Shown here in pieces: positions 55,820 to 64,000 of a DNA stretch of 64,000 bases (position 1 is the first letter of the stretch; every line of letters starts with the position of its first letter). The DNA is from Heligmosomoides polygyrus polygyrus (lineage: Eukaryota > Nematoda > Chromadorea > Rhabditida > Heligmosomidae). The notes below the pieces were generated by a model. It did no database searches and was not told where the DNA came from. It worked only from the letters and a program-made list of their open reading frames with translations. A program made the translations under genes and the position numbers. The stretch lies in the NCBI GenBank assembly GCA_947396885.1, contig OX377205.1, positions 20,943,407-21,007,406 of the forward strand. Reading direction: 5' to 3'.

Positions 55820-57160
55820 AAAATTCATAACCATGCGATTAATGCGTCTGTAGCAAACAAACAAACAAGAACAAATCCTGCAACTGCCAAAGGAACAAAC
55901 TGCGAAAATTAGAGCCAAGAAGCTGAATTATAACTAAGAGTAAGGACTGGTCAAGAGTCCTCTTGTACTTCTTAAAGATGAAATATTTTTTCGAGATCTT
56001 TTTTCGGCAGCGGTTTGAGAAAAATATTAGTTTTATACCACTTTTTGACCACGGTATCAGGATTTTTCTTTGATCAGCATATCACGCGCCTGAAACTCTA
56101 CAATGATGCATATCTCGCTTCATGAACTGGTCAGTTTTTTCTGCAATTTCAGTCACGCTTCTCATCTTCCTTTTTGCGGTAGCATTCCGTCCATCCATTT
56201 TACCTCCCTTTAAGCTTTCTCTGTTTGTTGGCCTGCGACGTTGGTTTTTATCCAGAGGTCTCCCACTTTCCACATCAATGTATGGTAGGTTGCGCTCGTC
56301 ACGCAGTCCCTTTGTACGATGTCAGGGTGCTGTTTAGAGCCTGAATAGCGCTTTCTGCCGAAGATCTGGGAACGGTCCGTTGCATGTAAGAGAATAGGCA
56401 CACCGTTCGATGTTGAACTTCAAACAGCCGCTCGTTTACGTTAAACACTTACTGATTTTAAGCAGTCATTTGGGGGTTTTCTAAAGGCAAATCCATGGTG
56501 AACGTCGTTTGACACGCGCAAATCGATCGACGCCCGATTGCATGCCAAGTATGTATCCTATCCTTTTCTATATCATCTTTTAGTCCATAAAGTCATCAGC
56601 TCTTTTCCTGACTACACCCTGATTATCATTCGAACTCAGCTCTTCCGTTTTATCTTCTTGCTCCATATTCATTTTTTGTCTGTCCTTCATTTAAAACATC
56701 ATTTCCGATCATCGACACAGAAGTATATATCAGTTAGTCAGGTAATCGGCCCAAAAGTATACATCAATCGTATATGCACCGAAATTCTGCCTTCCTCCAT
56801 GTTAATAATGAGCTTGATGTGCTACGATTTCTTTCCTTTCAATTGAACAATTTTTTACTAGTTCGACTAATAGGATCGATAGCATTTCTGTTACCATTAC
56901 ATGTTTTGTTTCATTCGATTAGAGCGCATCTACGATTGCAATAAATAAATAAATAAGTATAAATAGTCGACAAATTGTTAGCCACTTTGTACAAAAAGGA
57001 CAAAACAGCGACTTGCTTTTCGATTGTGCGTGCACACCAGTGGGTGAGCCAAGTCCGCCGTCAGAAGCGTTTTCGACATAAGGCTAAATGGGGCTATTCG
57101 TTGGTTCCTACCTATTTCGACCAATTTGTGGGTTGACATCATTAAATATTCAGCACTATT
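55820..57160. other. no gene recognised
   Basis: ORFs up to 102 codons (56538-56846) without domains. An AATAAATAAATAAATAAG simple repeat lies near 56940. Nothing supportable. Confidence 0.4.
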
Positions 57161-57169
57161 GTACTTTCG

Positions 57170-57700
57170 GGACTCCAAAGGTCGAGGAGAAGTCGAAAAA
57201 AATTCGCCCAAACTTCGCCTAGGGGGGTTATTTGGGGTGCTGATCACGAATCTGACATCCGTTTTTCGTTCTACGCTGGAGTACGGTAGGTTATAGTAGG
57301 TACGGGTGACTAAGGCTGCCGAAGTCAAAATCACCAATTTTGCCCAAAGTTCGCCAATTTGGGGTGCTGATCACGAATCTGACATCAGTTTTTCATATTA
57401 CGCTGGAGTTTGGGCGAAATCGGTGACCATTACCTTAGTCATCCGTGCCTACCGTAACCCGCCGTACTCCAGCGTAAAACGAAAAATAGATGTCGGATTC
57501 GTGATCAGCGCATCAAATAACCTCCTTAGGGCGAAGATTGGGCGGAATCGGTGATTATTACCTCGGCAGCTTTAGTTACCCGTACCTACCGTAACCTACC
57601 GTAGTCGGTCGAAATTTTAAAAACAGATGTAAGATTCGTGGTCAGCGCCCCAAATAGCCCCCAGGCGATGTTTGGGCGAAAATTTTTTTTCGACCTCCCC
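57170..57700. repeat. 'GATCAGCACCCCAAATAACC' repeat cluster
   Basis: Alternating direct and inverted blocks (GGGGTGCTGATCACGAATCT, ATTCGTGATCAGCGC, CCGTACCTACCGTAACC), the same family as 43700-44165. Confidence 0.65.
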
Positions 57701-57704
57701 TCGT

Positions 57705-59165
57705 GCTCTGGAGTCACCAGAAGTACAATAGTGCTAAACATTTCATTCAGATCTTCTCGAGTTTTCTTCTAAACATGATTCTGCTCGTTGTAGTTCCTTC
57801 TAGTTTAAATTATGTTTCAACCGAAGCGTACCAGCCCTATTTAACCATGCTCCCTTCCTGCGTTCGAATTTTGCTTGCAACTCTTCTGGGGAGAGGAGAG
57901 TTAGTGCCAGATTGGTGTATGCGAGTGGCAGCAGTCTGCGCGTGGGCCGTAATTGTTCCAAGCTAGGAGGTCGAGTGTGCGGTCTGTAATAGAGAGCCGC
58001 CCCATTTGGTTGGAAACGCCTTCCTGCTGGACATAAAAACGGTTAGTGGCAGTTTGCCGTGGTTATTGAACCAAATATAGACCTCTATCAATATTATACT
58101 ATTAATACTAATATTGGACTATATTTCATATTGTCTTCTTCTGCATTTAATTGAAGTTAATCGAAGAGGGAGAGAGATGTATTATCTTAGAGGGGTTGTA
58201 AAGAAGAAGCAATTAGCAGCTGGCGATCTCCACAAAAAACAGGTGGATGTCAAAATTAAACAAAAAACATCTAAATGAGCAAAGATTATCTTCTCCTGAT
58301 TGAGGGCTTTTAATGCCATTCTTATTCTTTGGTTTCTAAAAAGTTCGACCCAATTATACGTGACTCCTTTTTTCTTCTTTCTAAGTCTTTCTGCATTGTT
58401 GAACTCGAAAAATAGTTGTCGAATATAGAATTCTCCTTAATTTTTCTTAGCCAGGGGTTTTTCTGTTTTATTCTACGAGAGTCATTCCTAGTTATGTTCA
58501 CGTCGAAGAGGTTTGTAAGGATGGCTGTGATGTAGGGAGGCTTTTGGGTTCAATCCAGCAGGTGTTGAGATTGCCACCAAGTCCTTAAACTACGCTTCAA
58601 ATGCTTGCTTTTGCTGCAGTCGTTTCTTTCCTAAACCCGCATGAGTAGGGTTCAGTTATCCTCCTAAGCAGTACGCGTTCTTCGCTCATTATCGGTTAAA
58701 TCAACCATTCATTCAGTGAAGACTGGCTGACAATGGTCATGCTCATGTTGTCCTCTCTCTGTCTTCTTCAAATTTTCTCATTTTGATGTTCTGTTGCTGC
58801 CTCTTTAAACATTCCTTTCGTTCCTTGCCCTTTATAGCCGAAGGTGATTGAAAAACACAATAATTTCTAAGAATGCGCTAGAGAGGCATGGAAAATCACT
58901 AGGAATTTGAAAAGAGACGGTCATTACCGTTCATTCTGCTTTCGTTGAGCTGGGACGAGGTCCAGAATTCTGGTTTGTCGCAGAGAGGACCCAGCATTTT
59001 CGGCAAACTCGTTCATTTCTTCGATACTCCTGGAAGTTTGGCCATAGGCTGAGAAGTCAATGAATCCTCCCACGTAGTTCATGCGTTTTCCACCGTGGAG
59101 GAGATTCTCGCAGTCCTCGACTTTGTGGTCATTCGCCAGCTCTCTATTTCATAAGGTGCACTGTG
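57705..59165. other. region upstream of the right MAD3 half, nothing recognised
   Basis: No credible exon on either strand. The last acceptor-like site before the MAD3 start is GTGTTGCAG at 59163-59171. Confidence 0.4.
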
Positions 59166-59173
59166 TTGCAGCA

Positions 59174-61164
59174 ATGCCGAGTGGCACTCCTGAAGAGGAA
59201 CCATCGCAGCCGGAGCCCTCCGAGTTCGTGTGGGAGCTGTGTCGTGAGAATGTGAAGCCGCTGAAGTCTGGGCGTCGTGTTGAAGCCATTAATCAGGTAG
59301 GCTTTTCGCCATGTGTGCCATGTTCTCGTCAAATTGGACACCTCTCTAAGCCGAAATAAAACTGAACGTCTTCCAAAGCAATAGTAGCGTCCTCCAGGTT
59401 AAGCATTTCATTTCGACATGGCTAGAATAATTTTTGTTCATGAAAAATTTGAAATATCCTTCCTTGAGTTTTTTAAATTAACCTATCTCAACAAGTGATG
59501 ACACTATTTGAAATTTTATGAAGTTTTATTTTTTAGAGGAAAATAATGAAGTAAGCCTTATTTATAAAGCTCGAGGGACTCGAGGTGCTCGCTCGATGGA
59601 CTAGTATATTGGCTTTGATGTCAAAATGAAGCTCGAGATGACATTAGGTCACTCTAGGTGGTCTACTTGCTCTTTCGAACTTTTCTGTGGGACGGTTTCG
59701 TTCTATAACCATCATAGGTTGGGAGTGTTCTTCCTAACTTATGTCTTATACCGCAGAAAGGCAACTGGCATTTAGTATGTTAAAAAAGAGATCGCGCCAC
59801 TCAACTAGCTCGTCGCGTCTAAATTTGATTGATAGTGTGAGTGAGCGCTGCGTACTTGTAATAGGAGAATAAGGCGATGTGTGTTCCTGTAGCTGTTCCT
59901 TTCGTGCGGTTAACTTCTTTGTTACTCCATGTGAAGAGAATTTTTGTTATCAATCGATTAAAAATTGTGACGATCTAGTAGAACATATGGAGCGATCTTC
60001 TCCTTAATACAATAATTTAAGTGATCAATTGAATCGCATTACTGTTTGATTTATTTAATTCCTGATTACGTGTGCTTTAAAAATATAATTCATTATTTTT
60101 TCTTAATACAATATTTCTAAATAAAATTTCGAATAGTGGGGCAAGTGAGTTTAAAAATGTCGAAGGAAGTTGTGCTAAATTTCGCTTCAAAAATCATTCT
60201 ATCCGTGTTGAAGAGTCACTCGTTTAATATCGAGGACACTCATTTCAGTTTGCAAGATGTTCAGTATGATTCCCAAAGCTAAGCTTGCGTAGCAGTGCGT
60301 CCAACATGATTTTAAAAGTGTCTGGTTTGACGCGAAAATGCTACACCTTTGCTCGGATTTTCACCGTAAAATCATTCCTTGGGATTGAGTGGTGGACTCG
60401 TTTCTTAGGAAGCAGTCGATAGTTATTTACCGAAGGAAGCGTTCCCCTTCAGGCTCTGACTAGAAGTGCGTGTGGTCCGAAGGCGCAGACCCTGGCGACG
60501 CAGAAGTTCGACGAGACCATGCAGCTGTGCGAGGCGTCATCAGATCCCCTCAAGCACTGTCTCGAGTTCTGCACCTGGTTCGATCAGACGTTCCCGAACG
60601 GTCGACAACGTCTCTACTACTCGCTTCTGTGGAAGATTGTGAACAAGTGAGGCAGCTTCCGCTGCGAATCGCACACATTCCTATCTTCATCCGAACCTTT
60701 CAGGTACGCAAAGCTGCCAGAATACCTCGACGACGAGAGAATGTTACGCATCTGGGAGAAGCTGGCCGACAACAGTCTCGACCACGGCTGGGAGATCTAC
60801 CAGCACGCGAATTCCATCGGATCTCTGCTCAGGTGATCCCAATCGCGAAGAGTTATGGCTGCGCGTGCCGACGACCGTTGGTTGGTCCCGCCGTGCGATA
60901 ACGCTCGTTGCAGACATGCTCCGCTGTATGTACGGTGGTCACAGGATCTCGAGATGCGTGGCGCGATAGCGGACGCCAGAGCGGTGCTGCGCCGCGCGCG
61001 ACGCGTCGGTGCCCTTCCGCTGGACGCCATAGACGCCGAGGAGGACCAGCTGGAGATGCGAGAAATTCGGCGCCATCTGCAGAGCGCTGAGGGTGGCGAC
61101 GACTCGTGGGACGAGGACGCATTGGACGAGAACGGAAAGCGCGTCGCCTTCACCAGGCTGGCAG
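59174..61164 (+). CDS. san-1: MAD3/BubR1-like spindle checkpoint protein, N-terminal half
   Basis: Exons 59174-59296, 60453-60646, 60704-60832 and 60914-61164, all GT-AG and in phase. ATG 59174 follows a TTGCAG acceptor by two bases, fitting spliced-leader addition. The fold is the Bub1/Mad3 N-terminal TPR domain: WELCRENVKPLKSGRR at residues 20-35 (human BubR1 has WELSKENVQPLRQGR), DPLKHCLEFCTWFDQTFPNG, and APLYVRWSQDLEMRGAIADA (human [20 protein letters not shown]). In BubR1/Mad3 this domain with its KEN box inhibits Cdc20-APC/C until kinetochores attach. Here the first KEN is REN. The last exon ends one base into a codon with donor GCAG/gtagct; no following exon is in the window on this side. 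The exons at 5185-7613 fit its phase and biology. Intron 1 holds two R repeats in opposite orientation. Confidence 0.85.
59330..59560 (-). repeat. dispersed repeat R, - copy in MAD3 intron 1
   Basis: TCAAATTGGACACCTCTCTA, GAATAATTTTTGTTCATGAA, CTCAACAAGTGATGACACT. Confidence 0.55.
59760..60340 (+). repeat. dispersed repeat R, + copy in MAD3 intron 1
   Basis: GATCGCGCCACTCAACTAG, AATTTCGAATAGTGGGGCAA, ACACTCATTTCAGTTTGCAA, TGTCTGGTTTGACGCGAAA. With the copy at 59330-59560 it could form a long intronic hairpin. Confidence 0.6.
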
Positions 61165-61169
61165 GTAGC

Positions 61170-61980
61170 TAATACAACAGCTGGCTGTGTCTACATAAAG
61201 GGAGAGTGAAAATGTGGCCATTAACCAAGTCCTTGCAAGCGCCATGCGTTTTACGTCTACAAGATATCCGAAAGCATATTTACACTCTTTGAATTCCTTT
61301 ATTGAATTTATGGGCTTTATTTATTCTGTCTTATTAAAAGGCAAAAATCCTCTGGTGTGTTAGATTTCGAGGTCGCGCCAGGCAGCTTTTTCGCAGAAAT
61401 GTTTCGCTTTTGCTCCTGGCATTACCGAGCCTTAATTTTGTGCACTTTTTTATAACCCAAGATCACAAACAAAGTTTTGAGCTAGAGCTGCTGTTTCTGC
61501 CAAAAAAGTAACTACGTTAGCTTCTGATGGAAGAATGGTTTCATTGGTCACAAATGGCCTCCAAATTTTGGTTGGAAGGTGGAGTGGGCACTGGCCGAGC
61601 TTTATCCAGTATCGGATGATATTCGGTATTGATGGCAAATCAGCAGCCAGTGTTTTCACGATTCCAACGTCAATGGCGGGCAAAATTGATCGATGATTAT
61701 CGTCCGATAGATATTGCTCATTTGTTGTGAAGACTGTCCAAAAATTAAGTTTACTGGGTTAGGTTTCTCTATTCATACGGCCAGCTCCGCACGAAATCGA
61801 AAGTGTTGATCGATAAGGGCTTTCGGATCAATATTGTCTACTTACTGTGAAGTATATGCAAAACATTCACCTCATCATAAACGGTCAACTGCGAACGAAA
61901 AGTCAATGAAATCGGTCGATATTGGTCGCCCGGTCGATATTTCTTGAGCATTATGTGAAACTCGCCCAGATAGTTACGCT
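61170..61980. other. probable MAD3 intron, nothing recognised
   Basis: No coding feature. It does not match the sequence left of 1648, so the segmental duplication starts only at 61984. Confidence 0.4.
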
Positions 61981-62023
61981 TGGTCGATCATAGAATACGA
62001 AATTTCTGTTCGATATGGATGTT

Positions 62024-62323
62024 AGGGCGTGTGTAGCGCAGTCGAAGGAGGCGCGACTGTCGCGTGCACCCGATACCAGGTTCCTGGTTCGGATTTCCCG
62101 CCCAGGCCAACCAAGCCTTCCATCCCTCCGGGGTCGGTGAATTGGTACCAGACTTGTCTGGGAAGGATAAAGCGCTGACTTGTTCATCGGCTGGCCACCG
62201 CAAATCATTGTATGGCCAAATACGCATTCATGTCGCCTCCACGACATCCCGTAGAAGTAGAATGTGCTGGCGCATCCCAGAAGGGATTGAGTAACGCCGT
62301 CCTTTATCCTTATCCTTATCCTT
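62024..62323 (+). mobile_element. complete tRNA-derived SINE with target-site duplication
   Basis: 300 bp bounded by the 9-bp direct repeat ATGGATGTT (62015-62023 and 62324-62332). Head AGGGCGTGTGTAGCGCAGTC, body as the family consensus, tail with TCCTTA-type repeats. The unoccupied site is at 1675 in the left copy (ATGGATGTCAGCAATGG). This copy defines the ends of the family. Confidence 0.95.
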
Positions 62324-63632
62324 ATGGATGTTGAGCAATGGCAAGTTAAAAGGACGCATTTTTCTCTCTAAACTCCTGTGTAGTGGGCAGCACCCTCTAT
62401 GTGAACAACGCAACATTCAACGTAGATGCGATGTGAATGCTGTGTTGTGCAGTTATTGGGTGCATGGCTTGATCTCACTTTCCAGGCGCATTTCCGCTTT
62501 TTCTTCCTTTAAAACAAGATTTCAGAATTTCATGGTAGCTAGGGAGCTAGTAACTGTAAGGTTTTGTGTAGTCTGAATGTGTATTCAAAGTAAATCCTTA
62601 ACAACACAGAATGACAGAATGCGCGGCGCATTCCAAAAGGGTATTGATATTCGCTAATGTTTAGTCTAGCGTGAAACCAAAGAAAAGGTGAATGTTTAGC
62701 CGCGTCTATCGGTTTGGCTCCAGTTCGTTTTCTCTTTTATGCCGATCAGGTATTCCTTTATACATCTGAAGACAATGTGTTTTCCATGTGTTTCGAGCAT
62801 TCGAAATTCCTTGAAATTTTTAAGACCAAAATTACGAATAAAAATGACTACTTAGACGCTTCGGCTGCAAGCTAATCTGTAATAGTCTCGGTTAGATGCG
62901 TCCACAGCCACTGCAGAGGACCAGTGTGCAGCTTTCGGATATGAAACACTGCCTCGAAATAGAATCCATACGATGCGAATACATGGTCTTTTACAGAGTC
63001 ACATCGAAGTCAAGTGAATGGCGCACACCGGACGGCGATTACTCAAATGTTAAATTCAACGCTGTTTATTTCTACACGTCTCTTTCACCCTTCCTGTATG
63101 ACTTCTAAACAAAAGGTGGAGCAGAGAGCGAAATATTTGAACACACGCCCTTTCTTCTGGGTATAGTCTTCATCAGATTTCTGTCGCGTTCAGGTGGCCT
63201 TCATTAGATTTCCTTTATTGATTTCAAAATCCTCTTTTACGGGTTTCTTTGAAGAGTTATTGTGTAGCGCATTTTTAAAGACCGCTATAAAACCCTATGT
63301 CGCAAGGAAAAGAAAAGCTAAAGACATTTGGAGACAAATCGGACGTCTGTAGGATAACTATGTGAAAAAAGCTCCAAAGTGAAGATCTGGCCTTTGATAA
63401 CCATTCTGCATTAGTTGTGCTGTTTCATGTTTTTGTAAATTTGTAGGTGAGTTGGTCTTGAAAGAACTCAATTAGCCTTTATTAAGCGTTTGTTAAGCAA
63501 AAGTTGGAGTGCTGTGTATTGAATCCTATTTGTATAAGTGATATAAAGTTAAAGATAGATGTAGAGTCGCTGATTCTAGCGTAGAAATGCTGAGAGCCTC
63601 GGATACGTGACTAACAGTGATTTGCAAAAGTT

Positions 63633-63714
63633 CGATCAGGATGAGATTCGAACTCACGCGGGGAAACCCCAATGGATTAGCAGTCCATCGCCTTAACCAC
63701 TCGGCCACCTGATC
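63633..63714 (-). tRNA. tRNA-Ser(GCT)
   Basis: Same 82-nt tRNA as 3038-3119: GATCAGG/CCTGATC acceptor stem, TGGCCGAGTGG A-box, CTGCTAA anticodon loop (GCT), GAGTTCGAATC T-arm. It is part of the duplicated segment, and its preserved structure suggests that both copies are functional. Confidence 0.95.
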
Positions 63715-64000
63715 ACGACGTGGGGTGCCGTGGTAATCGCTGAATAGCGCGCCGCCGTGCGATGACTCTCGCAGAGTGGCACTCGAGTCGAACGCTGATA
63801 CTGACGTGGCTGGTGGACGATAACGCAGGGGTTAACGCTAAGAGAAACTAAAGGAGCCCCAGAGTTGCATCATCGTGGGTGAGGATTAGCTGTGGAATTA
63901 GAAGTAGAAGAGAGCCCAGACTAGCTTAGAGTCACTCTCGATCTGTTGAATCTTTCGAGGCCTCCTTGAGAGTTTAATACCAAAATTACGAGCAAAAATC

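Larger units (their letters stand above)
61984..64000 (+). repeat. segmental direct duplication, right copy (runs off the window)
   Basis: Direct copy of 1648-3430+, offset about 60.3 kb before and 60.6 kb after the SINE insertion. It contains the second tRNA-Ser gene and continues to the last base of the window. Confidence 0.9.

Overview
This is eukaryotic, gene-poor and repeat-rich sequence, almost certainly from a nematode and probably a strongylid/hookworm-type species (inference). The reasons are short introns with TTTCAG-type acceptors, exons of 50-250 bp, a short kinase-less MAD3/SAN-1 checkpoint protein, a dense tRNA-derived SINE family, and many foldback and mariner-type elements. 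No bacterial operon, rRNA or CRISPR array is present. One 200-N assembly gap lies at 52298-52497.

Genes that can be supported: (1) the C-terminal half of a MAD3/BubR1/SAN-1 spindle-checkpoint gene on + (exons 5185-7613, with ABBA and KEN motifs); (2) an F-box plus RCC1-repeat gene on - (20988 down to 14687, with a possible last exon at 12340-12090); (3) an intron-containing retroviral-type gag/zinc-knuckle gene on + (22883-23676); (4) a terminal exon on + at 30153-30273 and a start exon on - at 30920-30846, both unidentified; (5) a multi-exon C2H2 zinc-finger gene on - (42682 down to 34671); (6) a small helix-turn-helix gene of transposase origin on - (50691-50395); (7) the N-terminal half of a MAD3/SAN-1 gene on + (59174-61164). 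Two identical-type tRNA-Ser(GCT) genes lie at 3038-3119 and 63633-63714, both on -.

The most striking feature is the layout. The N-terminal half of MAD3 is at the right edge and the C-terminal half at the left edge, on the same strand, in circularly permuted order. The last N-half exon ends one base into a codon and the first C-half exon supplies the other two. A roughly 2-kb segment carrying the tRNA-Ser gene follows the N-half (61984 to window end) and precedes the C-half (1648-3430) as a direct repeat. The simplest readings are a tandem duplication of about 60 kb whose breakpoints lie inside the MAD3 intron, or two haplotypes or contigs joined in sequence by the assembly.

Most of the rest is mobile DNA: about 20 copies of a roughly 300-bp tRNA-headed SINE (one with a clean target-site duplication and an empty site in the sister segment), about 12 copies of an AT-rich dispersed repeat (called R here), several foldback elements with arms of 200-500 bp (two carrying tRNA-like promoter boxes), mariner/Tc1-type elements with TA target sites, GC-rich MITE hairpins, long G/C homopolymers, 42-bp and roughly 127-bp tandem repeats. 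The functional genes are checkpoint (MAD3), F-box/RCC1 and zinc-finger proteins; nothing suggests that they act in one pathway.
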